Source: Luteibacter flocculans
GTDB taxonomy: Bacteria > Pseudomonadota > Gammaproteobacteria > Xanthomonadales > Rhodanobacteraceae
NCBI RefSeq assembly: GCF_023612255.1
Contig: NZ_CP063231.1
Coordinates: forward strand, 161,001 to 225,000
Direction of reading: 5' to 3'
Length of the DNA: 64,000 bases
The position numbers and the translations under genes were made by a program. Below the pieces are notes generated by a model, which was not told the DNA's origin, searched no databases, and was given only the letters and a program-made list of their open reading frames with translations. Below, piece after piece: positions 1-7,634 of this stretch; the first letter of the stretch is position 1, and each line of letters begins with the position of its first letter.

Positions 1-1
1 A

Positions 2-787
2 GTGGACGGTACCTCGAAGGACGGCAGCAAGATTCCGGTGACGGTGATCTCGATGGATGGCGTGACGCCGAATGGCAAGCGTCCGACCATCCTCTACAGC
101 TACGGCGGTTTCGGCATCCCCGTCACCCCGGGCTTCATCGGTGCCAATCTCGCCTGGCTGGAACGCGGCGGCGTGCTGGCGTACGCCAACATCCGCGGCG
201 GCAACGAGTTCGGCGAGGCGTGGCACGAGCAGGGGCAGAAGACCCGCAAGCAGAACGTGTTCGATGATTTCTATGCCGCGTCGCAGGCATTGATCGACAC
301 GCATTGGACCGACACGAAGCACCTCGGCATCCTGGGCGGCAGCAATGGCGGCCTGCTGATGGGCGCCGCGCTGACGCAGCATCCGGAACAGTACCGCGCC
401 GTGGTCGGCGCCGTGGGCATCTATGACGTCCCGCGCCACGAGACCGCCTTTGCGAACGGTCCTTACAACGTGAGCGAATACGGCAGCGTGACCGATCCCG
501 CCATCGCCAAGGCGATGCTGGCCTACTCGCCCCTGCACAACGTGAAGAAGGGCACGAAGTATCCGGCTGTGCTGCTGACCACCGGCGCCAACGATCCGCG
601 TGTGGCGCCCTGGCAGTCGCGCAAGTTCGCTGCTGCGCTGCAGGACGCGAGCACGTCGGGACAGCCGGTACTGCTGCTCACGCGGATGAATGCCGGCCAC
701 GGCATCGGTGCGCCCTTCAGTCAGCGCGTCGGCAATGCGGCGTTGTCGATGACCTTCTTCGCCACCGAACTCGGGCTGGGCGAGTGA
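2..787 (+). CDS. Prolyl oligopeptidase family (S9) serine peptidase, C-terminal part
   Basis: This is the C-terminal catalytic alpha/beta-hydrolase domain of an S9 prolyl oligopeptidase; the N-terminal beta-propeller lies before the window, so the apparent start is only the window edge. The 261 visible residues contain the nucleophile motif GGSNGG (Ser about residue 114), the acid in TTGANDPRVAP and the His in MNAGHG, in the order expected for the family, so the catalytic half looks intact. The segment GGNEFGEAWH is also typical of S9A enzymes. Enzymes of this family cleave short peptides after proline or related residues. The stop is followed 27 bases later by the stop of the convergent acyltransferase gene. 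Family call is secure; exact specificity and cellular location cannot be read here. Confidence 0.9.
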   Translation: MDGTSKDGSKIPVTVISMDGVTPNGKRPTILYSYGGFGIPVTPGFIGANLAWLERGGVLAYANIRGGNEFGEAWHEQGQKTRKQNVFDDFYAASQALIDTHWTDTKHLGILGGSNGGLLMGAALTQHPEQYRAVVGAVGIYDVPRHETAFANGPYNVSEYGSVTDPAIAKAMLAYSPLHNVKKGTKYPAVLLTTGANDPRVAPWQSRKFAAALQDASTSGQPVLLLTRMNAGHGIGAPFSQRVGNAALSMTFFATELGLGE

Positions 788-814
788 CCGGCGTCGCGTC
801 CGCTGCCAGGCCGC

Positions 815-1720
815 TCAGCGGCTGGTGGCGGGCGCGGCCAGCATCGCGGTGATGCGTGCGTCCTTCTCGGCCCAGAGGTCGTTGACCCAGGCCTGGAAGC
901 GCTCGCGGAACGCTGCATCGCCTTCGTAATCGCCGCGCAGTGCCGGCAGGATGGGCAGGCGACGCACATGGACGCGGATCTCGCGGATACGCCCCGCGAT
1001 CATGTCCATCATGGTGCCGGAGCCGTCGGGGTAGACGATGGTGACGTCGAGCATGTGGCGGATCGCATCGCCCATGGCATCGATCACGAAGGCCACACCA
1101 CCGGCTTTTGGCCGCAACAGATGCGTGTACGGGGAGCCCTGGGCATCGTGCTTGGCTCGGGTGAACCGCGTGCCCTCGGTGAAGTTCATCACCGACACCG
1201 GGAGGTGACGGAACTTCTCGCAGGCGCGCCGCGTCGCTTCGCGGTCCTTGCCACGCAGCTCCGGCCGCGCTTCCAGTTGCTGGCGCGAATGCCGCTTCAT
1301 GAACGGGAAATCGAGTGCCCACCACGCCGGACCCAGCAGCGGCACCCAGATCAGCTCGCTTTTCAGGAAGAAGCGCATGAACGGGATGCGCCGGTTGAAC
1401 ACCTTCTGCAGGGCCGGGATATCGACCCAGCTCTGGTGGTTGCATACGACCAGATAATTCTCACGCGGGCCGAGGCCTTCGAGACCTTCCACTTGCCAGC
1501 GGGTTCGAGTGAAGGCGTCGAACAGCCAGCCGTTCACGCTCAACCAGCTCTCCGCGATCCCCACCAAGGCGGCGCCGATACCGCGCCGAATGGCTGCCAC
1601 GGGAATCGCGAGGCGCAGCAGCGTCAGCGCGAACAGCGGCAACACGTGGAGCAGCGTGTTGACCAGCAGCACGACGCAGACGAGGGGAACGCGCAGGAAA
1701 GCGGGAAGGGAGGCGAACAT
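815..1720 (-). CDS. Lysophospholipid acyltransferase family protein (PlsC/YihG-like)
   Basis: A 301-residue membrane acyltransferase that probably adds an acyl chain to lysophosphatidate or a related lysophospholipid at the inner membrane. The acyltransferase signature NHQSWVD (H-x4-D) lies after a hydrophobic N-terminus with two likely membrane segments, and the later FTEGTRF block matches the second conserved PlsC motif (EGTR). Length and the FMKRHS segment resemble the YihG branch rather than the shorter PlsC. The start is the ATG of MFASLPAF at 1720; the upstream extension of the reading frame is low-complexity and overlaps the end of ligD. It lies just downstream of ligD on the same strand, with a short gap. 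Confidence 0.85.
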   Translation of the reverse strand: MFASLPAFLRVPLVCVVLLVNTLLHVLPLFALTLLRLAIPVAAIRRGIGAALVGIAESWLSVNGWLFDAFTRTRWQVEGLEGLGPRENYLVVCNHQSWVDIPALQKVFNRRIPFMRFFLKSELIWVPLLGPAWWALDFPFMKRHSRQQLEARPELRGKDREATRRACEKFRHLPVSVMNFTEGTRFTRAKHDAQGSPYTHLLRPKAGGVAFVIDAMGDAIRHMLDVTIVYPDGSGTMMDMIAGRIREIRVHVRRLPILPALRGDYEGDAAFRERFQAWVNDLWAEKDARITAMLAAPATSR

Positions 1721-1796
1721 CGGTGGCAACCCGGCGAAATCCGGTGAGTTTACAGGCTGTGTCGGCCGCCAGCCGACATGGGACGGCGACAGACTG

Positions 1797-4361
1797 TCAC
1801 GCGCCGAGCTTTTCACTGACCGAAGCCAGGTCCTGGCGGACCTCGTCGATCCCTTCCCAAGGGTCTTTCTTGAGGCGGGCCAGCCGCTTCGGCAGGCTAC
1901 GCAGGTCGAAGGCATTGCCGGATTTCACCTTGCCCAGCTCTTCCCAGCGCAGGGGCACGGCCACCGGGGCGCCCGGCCGCGAGCGGAGCGAATACGACGC
2001 CACGGCCGTCGCGCCCCGGCCATTTCGCAGGTAATCGACATAGATCTTGCCGCGCCGAAATCGCTTCGTGGCCGTGGCGACGAATTCCAGGGGGTGAAGC
2101 GCCGCCATCGCCTCGGCGAAGCCACGCGCGAAGGTTTTCACCGTGTCCCAGTCGGCGCCGGGGTTGAGTGGTACGACCACGTGCAAGCCCTTGCCGCCGG
2201 TGGTGCGCACGAAGGACACGAGGCCCAGTTCGTCGAGCAGACCGCGCACCATGCGCGCTGCGGCCACCACGCGCCGCCAGTCCACGTCTTCCCCGGGATC
2301 GAGGTCGAAGACCACGCGGTCGGCGATATCGGGAGAACCTACGTGCGAACCCCAGGGATGGAATTCCACCGCGCCGAACTGCACGAGTTCGATGAGACCG
2401 GCTTCGTCGCGCGGATAGAGGTATACCGCCTGCGCGCCGGTTTCCTCCTTGAGCTTGGCAGTGCCGACGTGTTCGAGTCCCGCCATGACGTGCTTCTGGA
2501 AAAAGCACGGCGAGCCTATGCCGCCAGGGCAACGGATGGTGGACGTGGGTCGATCCGCGATCGGTGGCAGCAACCACGGCATCACGGCGCGGTAGTAATC
2601 CACCACGTCCTGCTTGGTGATGCCGTCGTCGGGGAAGACGACACGATCGGGATGCGTGATGACCACCGCGCTCGCATCGGCGGGAGCGACTTTTGCGGAC
2701 GCCTTCGTTGCACGCGTCTTCTTTCGGGCCGAAGGAGCGGACGGCGCCCGATCCGAATCGCGAAGGTCGTCGGGCGACTTGTCGGTACGAAGGGCTTTCA
2801 GGCTCGGCTGGCGCAGCAAATCCTTGTTGCCGATGCCGCGGTAATAGACCTCCGCGACCGCCGTTGGCGCTACCCAAAGCGCACCGCGCAGGGTTGGGTC
2901 CACGGCGTCGATACGCACGGTGGGCTTCTTCGAACCCTGCTTCGTCAGCGTCTCGCCGAGTTCGCGCAACATCTCGTCGGTGAATCCCGTGCCGACGCGC
3001 CCCACGTAGATCCAGCCATCATTGCCATCCGGCTTCGCCAGCAGCAGCGAGCCGAATGCAAGGCGTGAACCTTTCGCGGGCGTATAGCCGACGACAGCGA
3101 ATTCGTCGCTTTCGAGGCGCTTTATCTTCTGCCAGTCGTCACCGCGCCCGCTGCGGTAGGCACCATTCGCGCGCTTGGCGATGATGCCTTCGAGCTTCTG
3201 ATCCATCGCCATGGCGAACACGTCGTCACCATGGCCGACGTTGTGCGCGCTGTAGGCAAGGTGCTTCGGCGCGTGTGCCAGCAAGCGTTCCAGTAATGCC
3301 TTGCGATCGACGAGCGACGCGCGCGAGAGGTCGTAGCCTTGGAGATAGGGCATATCGAAGAGCATGTATACGAGCGGCGCCTGTGCTTCACCCGACAACG
3401 TGCGCTGCAGGGCATTGAAGTCGCTTCGGCCAGACGCATCGAGCGCGATCAGTTCGCCGTCGAGGCGCGCGCTGTCCAGGCCAAGACCCTTGATCGCTTG
3501 CACGATCTCAGGAATGCGATCGTTCCAGGGCAGGGCGTTGCGCGACCAAAGCAAGACCTCCCCATCGGCGATACCCGTGAGAATGCGGTAGCCATCCCAT
3601 TTCACTTCGTGCACCCACTCCTCGCCTTTGGGCGGCGTCTCGCGGAGGCGGGCGAGTTGCGGAGGGAAAAAAGCATTATCGGCCTTCGCCTTGCGCGCGC
3701 GCGGTACGGCAGCGGCGGCCTTTGTCAGCGATGCGGCCGACATCCGTCGTGTCTTCGACGTCGGCGGCGCCTTCTTGCGCGACGTGGACTTCTTTGCGGC
3801 CGCGCGAAGCCGCGACGTGGTCGCCGCCCGGCGCGTGCTCTCGCGCATCTTCGCGTCGAGCAGGTCGTCTGCCTCGACATCACTGGCGTAAGCGTCTTCC
3901 GCCTTGATGAGGAACCAGGCGGGTTGGCGCTCCTTCTTAGCGCCTCGCACGAGATGCCAGCTGCCTTTCAGGCGATCGCCGAACAACTCGAACGTGAGAT
4001 GGCCCTTGCGCAATTGCGCTTCGGGGTCGCCTTGCGTCGCCCACACGCCGCGATCGAAGAGATCGACGTGACCTTTGCCGTAGCCTTCCTCGATGTCGCC
4101 TTCGAAGTTGGCATAAGACACGGGGTGGTCTTCGACTTCCACGGCGAGTCGTTTCACTTTCGGGTCGTAACTGGGCCCTTTCGGCACCGCCCAACTGCGC
4201 AACACGTCACCGACCTGAAGACGAAAGTCGAAGTGTCGCCGCGACGCGTGGTGCAACTGCACCACGAAGATCGATCGCCTGCCCGTTCGCGCAGAGTCCT
4301 CCGGGGCGGGCTCACGGGTCTTTGCGAAGTTCCGCTTGCGTCGGTAGTCCTGCAGGCTCAT
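1797..4361 (-). CDS. ligD: Non-homologous end-joining DNA ligase LigD (phosphoesterase-ligase-polymerase)
   Basis: An 854-residue multifunctional NHEJ ligase. Domain order is 3'-phosphoesterase (about residues 30-150, with LHHASRRHFDFRL supplying His and Asp metal ligands), a basic Lys/Ala/Arg-rich linker (about 180-228), ATP-dependent ligase (about 230-530, adenylated Lys254 in HEVKWDGYRI) and primase-polymerase (about 565-854, with the DLD metal motif in VFDLDPGED). This is the PE-Lig-Pol arrangement typical of proteobacterial LigD. LigD works with the end-binding protein Ku, filling, trimming and sealing double-strand breaks; no ku gene is in this window. The low-complexity linker makes the overall frame look unusual but there is no break. 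The start has clear homology (MSLQDYRRKRNF). Confidence 0.96.
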   Translation of the reverse strand: MSLQDYRRKRNFAKTREPAPEDSARTGRRSIFVVQLHHASRRHFDFRLQVGDVLRSWAVPKGPSYDPKVKRLAVEVEDHPVSYANFEGDIEEGYGKGHVDLFDRGVWATQGDPEAQLRKGHLTFELFGDRLKGSWHLVRGAKKERQPAWFLIKAEDAYASDVEADDLLDAKMRESTRRAATTSRLRAAAKKSTSRKKAPPTSKTRRMSAASLTKAAAAVPRARKAKADNAFFPPQLARLRETPPKGEEWVHEVKWDGYRILTGIADGEVLLWSRNALPWNDRIPEIVQAIKGLGLDSARLDGELIALDASGRSDFNALQRTLSGEAQAPLVYMLFDMPYLQGYDLSRASLVDRKALLERLLAHAPKHLAYSAHNVGHGDDVFAMAMDQKLEGIIAKRANGAYRSGRGDDWQKIKRLESDEFAVVGYTPAKGSRLAFGSLLLAKPDGNDGWIYVGRVGTGFTDEMLRELGETLTKQGSKKPTVRIDAVDPTLRGALWVAPTAVAEVYYRGIGNKDLLRQPSLKALRTDKSPDDLRDSDRAPSAPSARKKTRATKASAKVAPADASAVVITHPDRVVFPDDGITKQDVVDYYRAVMPWLLPPIADRPTSTIRCPGGIGSPCFFQKHVMAGLEHVGTAKLKEETGAQAVYLYPRDEAGLIELVQFGAVEFHPWGSHVGSPDIADRVVFDLDPGEDVDWRRVVAAARMVRGLLDELGLVSFVRTTGGKGLHVVVPLNPGADWDTVKTFARGFAEAMAALHPLEFVATATKRFRRGKIYVDYLRNGRGATAVASYSLRSRPGAPVAVPLRWEELGKVKSGNAFDLRSLPKRLARLKKDPWEGIDEVRQDLASVSEKLGA

Positions 4362-4498
4362 GGCGGGATGGTTGGCGAGGAAGAGTGAACGTGCCGTAGA
4401 GCGTAAGCGAGCGCCGTCAGGGCACTTTCAGATTGGTTCGTATGGGACTGCATCACCGCCCCGCGCACAATCATGTCCCTCCCTTCCGAGGACCGATC

Positions 4499-5437
4499 AT
4501 GAAGTCACGTACCGCGGCCCGCCTTGTGGCCGCCGCCTTCGCGCTGTCGTTTGCCTGCACGTCGCAAGCCAAGGGCTGCCTGACGCACCCGGCCATCAAC
4601 TCACCACAGACGGTGTCCTTCGGCGTCATTCGGGTGCCGTCGGCGGCGGCAGACGGTGTGGTGCTCGCAGAGCGATCCACCACAGGCAGCACGGGTGAGT
4701 TCACCTGCCACGACCCTACACGCATCTCCAACCTTGGCATCTTTCAGACCCCGAGCGCCCTCGGCGATCACATTTATGAGACCAACGTACCCGGCGTCGG
4801 CGTGCGCATCTATTTTCGCCACAAGTATTACGGCGATGTCCCCGCACCCGACTACCTGAAGATCGGCTGGCTCATCAAGGATGAACTTCGCGGAGCGAGC
4901 GTGCAGTTGATCAAGACCGGGCCCATCGAGCGCGGCGGCACGCTGCATACCGGCAGGCTTGCGCATGCGGGATACGACGGAAAAGTGCAGGCATGGGCGG
5001 ATCTGGTCGATGCGCGCATCGAGCCCGAGTTGCCGACCTGCGTCATTCAATCGCGCAGTGTGCAATTCGATCTCGGCAAGGTGGACGGCGCCGATCTCGC
5101 CGCCCGCGGTCATAGCGCATGGGTTGCCGCGCCATTGGTCGTGTCCGAATGCAAGCATGCGACCGCGCTGCGGCTGACCTTCAACGGCGAAGCGGATCTG
5201 GATGCGCCATCACTGTTCAGGCTTAACGGCTTCGACGCTGCTCGTGGCGTCGCCGTGGAGCTGCGGAGCAGCGAGTTGGACCTGCCACTCGTTCCGAACG
5301 AGACGCGTCCTATCGAGCTGCGCGCCTGGCAGAGCCTCCATCAGCATGAGTTCCGCGCTCGCTACAGAGTCACCGACAGCACGCTGACGCCGGGCCCGGC
5401 GAACGCGCACATCACCGTGAACGTGGCCTACCGGTGA
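4499..5437 (+). CDS. Chaperone-usher type two-domain fimbrial tip adhesin (FimH-like), orphan
   Basis: A 312-residue secreted protein with a clear Sec signal peptide ending near TSQAKG. The mature N-terminal half carries GDHIYETNVPGVGVRIYF, the strand pattern of fimbrial adhesin receptor-binding domains. The C-terminal half, from the Cys in LPTCVIQ, reads like a FimA-type pilin domain: a second Cys in VVSECK, a block ending in FRLNGF, and the terminal FRARYRV...TPGPANAHITVNVAY pattern that forms the chaperone-bound last strand. It should sit at a fimbrial tip and bind a receptor. No chaperone, usher or major pilin is in the window, which is odd. Start chosen at 4499, 7 bases after GAGG. A paralogue follows 47 bases downstream. 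The adhesin reading is a motif judgement, not a search result. Confidence 0.7.
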   Translation: MKSRTAARLVAAAFALSFACTSQAKGCLTHPAINSPQTVSFGVIRVPSAAADGVVLAERSTTGSTGEFTCHDPTRISNLGIFQTPSALGDHIYETNVPGVGVRIYFRHKYYGDVPAPDYLKIGWLIKDELRGASVQLIKTGPIERGGTLHTGRLAHAGYDGKVQAWADLVDARIEPELPTCVIQSRSVQFDLGKVDGADLAARGHSAWVAAPLVVSECKHATALRLTFNGEADLDAPSLFRLNGFDAARGVAVELRSSELDLPLVPNETRPIELRAWQSLHQHEFRARYRVTDSTLTPGPANAHITVNVAYR

Positions 5438-5484
5438 TGTACCACGAAGGCCACTTTCCACCCGAGCCATCCACAAGGACGCCC

Positions 5485-6105
5485 ATGTCTCGACCTCGTT
5501 GTACGTACAGCGCAGCCGCGCTTCTTTTCTTCGCTTCCGGACAATGCTACGCATCGTATTGCCTGACCCATCCGACCCAAGGTGCACAGCAATCGATCTC
5601 GTTCGGTGTGGTCAAGGTTCCCGACGGCGTGCCGCCCGGTACCGTGATAGCCGAGCGTAGGGGCGCCCCGAACGTTCGGTATCTGGCGACGTGTATCTAT
5701 CCCTGGCGAACCTCGAAAGTGCACCTCTTTACAAAGCCTAGCCCATTGGGGGACGGCATCTACGAAACCAACGTGAAGGGCATCGGTATCCGTACATCCT
5801 TCAACTACTACAACTCCGGTGAAGCCGTAGCCCCCGAAGACCTACACGTAAAGTGGGCTTTGAAATCGAATGTCGGCGCAGCAAAAGTCGAGCTGATCGT
5901 GACCGGGCCTTTGGAGAGCGATGGAGAACTGCAAAGCGGACGGCTGGCGACGGCAGGATTCGACGGCTTCGCCCAGGCGGAGGTCACGCTGAGCGCCACG
6001 CGCATCGTTCGCAAGAGGCTGGTCTGCCAGTTCCTCACGCCGGAAACCAAGGCGCGACAGAGCAAAGCCCTATCCCCGCGCACTACCGTCCAGGAGGTCC
6101 TGTGA
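5485..6105 (+). CDS. Secreted fimbrial-adhesin-like protein lacking a pilin domain
   Basis: A 206-residue paralogue of the preceding adhesin. Both have a signal peptide, then CLTHP, ISFGVVKVP (VSFGVIRVP in the first), DGIYETNVKGIGIRTSF and LESDGELQSGRLATAGFDG. The receptor-binding-like half is therefore intact. Where the first protein continues into a full pilin domain after its Cys, this one stops about 25 residues past the equivalent Cys (RLVCQFL), and no pilin-like sequence follows in any frame. It would be a free lectin-like domain without a donor strand, or a decayed gene. The start at 5485 has GGA close upstream. Its stop overlaps the GTG start of the next gene (GTGA), and a strong AGGAGGT lies just before that start, suggesting coupled translation. 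Confidence 0.6.
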   Translation: MSRPRCTYSAAALLFFASGQCYASYCLTHPTQGAQQSISFGVVKVPDGVPPGTVIAERRGAPNVRYLATCIYPWRTSKVHLFTKPSPLGDGIYETNVKGIGIRTSFNYYNSGEAVAPEDLHVKWALKSNVGAAKVELIVTGPLESDGELQSGRLATAGFDGFAQAEVTLSATRIVRKRLVCQFLTPETKARQSKALSPRTTVQEVL

Positions 6106-7544
6106 AACTCAAGTCCGGCATTATTTTCCTGGCTGTGAACCTTGCTCTCGGTATCACCGTCGCGAACGCAGGCGGCGTCGAATTTTCCGCTGCCGTGGGC
6201 GAGTCGTATCAGTCTGTCGTCGTCAAAATGCGTGAAGGTGCGATGGCTCACGACGCTGCACGGGTCCATAGCGCGCTGAATAACGTCCTGTCTTCCATGT
6301 CCTGGCAACCGTTGGATGTCGCCCCATTATTCGGAGCGACGACAGCGGCTCCCTCGGAAGACCGAGATGATCCGCGTGGCCTCCGGCGCTACTACCGCAT
6401 TGTGTTATCGGAAGACGTGGCAGCCGATGCCGATCGCATCAATAGCCTGATGGTCGCGCTGGCGGCGCGCGATGACGTCGAGTTGGTCTACCCGGACCTG
6501 CGCGGCATCGTCGCCGATACGCCGTCTTCGTCGAGATCACGACAGCCCCGTCTGACTTCATTGAATGTGCAAAGTTCGGACTACAGCTACCTTCAGGACT
6601 ACCTCTACGCGTCGGATGCGATGAGCGAGGGAAACCGGCTTGGGGGTGTAGATTTTCACTATGCAAGCCGGAAACCGGGCGGTCAGGGAGAAGCCGTCAA
6701 GGTCGTCATCATGGACCGCGGCGGCTGGGACTTCGATCATCCTGACTTGCGCACGGCGGCTCGGAAATTCGGCCCGTATGTGATCGACCGCACGGGCACG
6801 GCGACCGCTGGCATCATCGCCGGAACAAACGATGGTTCGGGAGTGACGGGCATTGCGAACAAGGCGTCGGTCGCCCATGCCTCGGTCAACATCGAAAACT
6901 TCATGGACATGTCGGGCTACCTCAAACGTGGGGATGTACTGGCGATTACCTACTCCGCTGCGGCGACGCCCATTGCTGGCTGTGTGACCGGTTGCACGCT
7001 GCCCATGGAATACATGCCAGCCTGGTTTGATGCCATCAGGGATCTGACGGATCGGGGCGTGGTGGTCGTTGAGAGTGCAGGCGATAGCGGTATCGATCTC
7101 GATCACCCAGACTTTCGTGGAAGGTTCGATCGCGCGAAGAATGATTCCGGTGCCATTTTGGCCGGTGGTCTTTGCGCCTCGGATGGGAGGCGTTCGCCCG
7201 CGAGCAACTACGGCGCGCGCGTTGACAGCTCGAGTTGGAGTTGCGACAACGTGGTCACCGCCACCTTCGGCTTGGGAACCATTGGCGGCGGGGAGACACT
7301 CGGCTATACGGACACGCACGGCGGTACGGTTGCAGCGGCGGCCATCGTGGCGGGCGCCGCTGCAAGTGCTTCCGGCTATGCGCTTGCGACTCATCTGCCG
7401 TTGACCGGTATCGATGTCCGCAAGTTGCTCACCATGACGGGCACCGCACCTGAAGGCGGAGAGGCGGCGATTGTCGGCACGCAACCCGACCTGAAGGGCG
7501 CGTTTGTCGCCATCGATGAGTGCGAGGCCGAACTGAGCAAGTAA
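6102..7544 (+). CDS. Secreted S8 subtilase-fold protein with a degenerate catalytic triad (pseudoprotease)
   Basis: A 480-residue protein with a signal peptide (cleavage near ANAGG), an inhibitor-I9-like propeptide (RYYRIVLSED ... VELVYPD, about residues 95-130) and an S8 domain (about 195-465). The catalytic Asp motif survives as IMDRGGWDFDHPDL (Asp205). The His motif HGTxVAGIIA is TGTATAGIIAG (Thr231 replaces His). The Ser motif GTSxAxPxVAG is GGTVAAAAIVAG (Val410 replaces Ser). The oxyanion AAGN is SAGD (Asp328). All flanking fold elements remain, including ILAGGLCA and SPASNYGARVD, with no frameshift, so the protein looks folded but unable to hydrolyse peptides. Start is GTG at 6102, 5-6 bases after AGGAGGT and overlapping the preceding stop. 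Its adhesin-like neighbours suggest a binding or chaperone role; that is inference. Confidence 0.75.
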   Translation: MKLKSGIIFLAVNLALGITVANAGGVEFSAAVGESYQSVVVKMREGAMAHDAARVHSALNNVLSSMSWQPLDVAPLFGATTAAPSEDRDDPRGLRRYYRIVLSEDVAADADRINSLMVALAARDDVELVYPDLRGIVADTPSSSRSRQPRLTSLNVQSSDYSYLQDYLYASDAMSEGNRLGGVDFHYASRKPGGQGEAVKVVIMDRGGWDFDHPDLRTAARKFGPYVIDRTGTATAGIIAGTNDGSGVTGIANKASVAHASVNIENFMDMSGYLKRGDVLAITYSAAATPIAGCVTGCTLPMEYMPAWFDAIRDLTDRGVVVVESAGDSGIDLDHPDFRGRFDRAKNDSGAILAGGLCASDGRRSPASNYGARVDSSSWSCDNVVTATFGLGTIGGGETLGYTDTHGGTVAAAAIVAGAAASASGYALATHLPLTGIDVRKLLTMTGTAPEGGEAAIVGTQPDLKGAFVAIDECEAELSK

Positions 7545-7634
7545 GCGCCAAGCCGCCTGGAGCCCTGTCGAGAGTTGTCGCGCGCCTGGACGGCTCGTTA
7601 CTCTCGTGGCCCCGAGATATCGATTCTTCACTTC

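Noticed and set aside
7575..7634. An upstream TTG start for copA
   Set aside because: The ATG at 7635 puts the twin-arginine motif near the N-terminus; the extension would place about 20 extra residues before the Tat signal.
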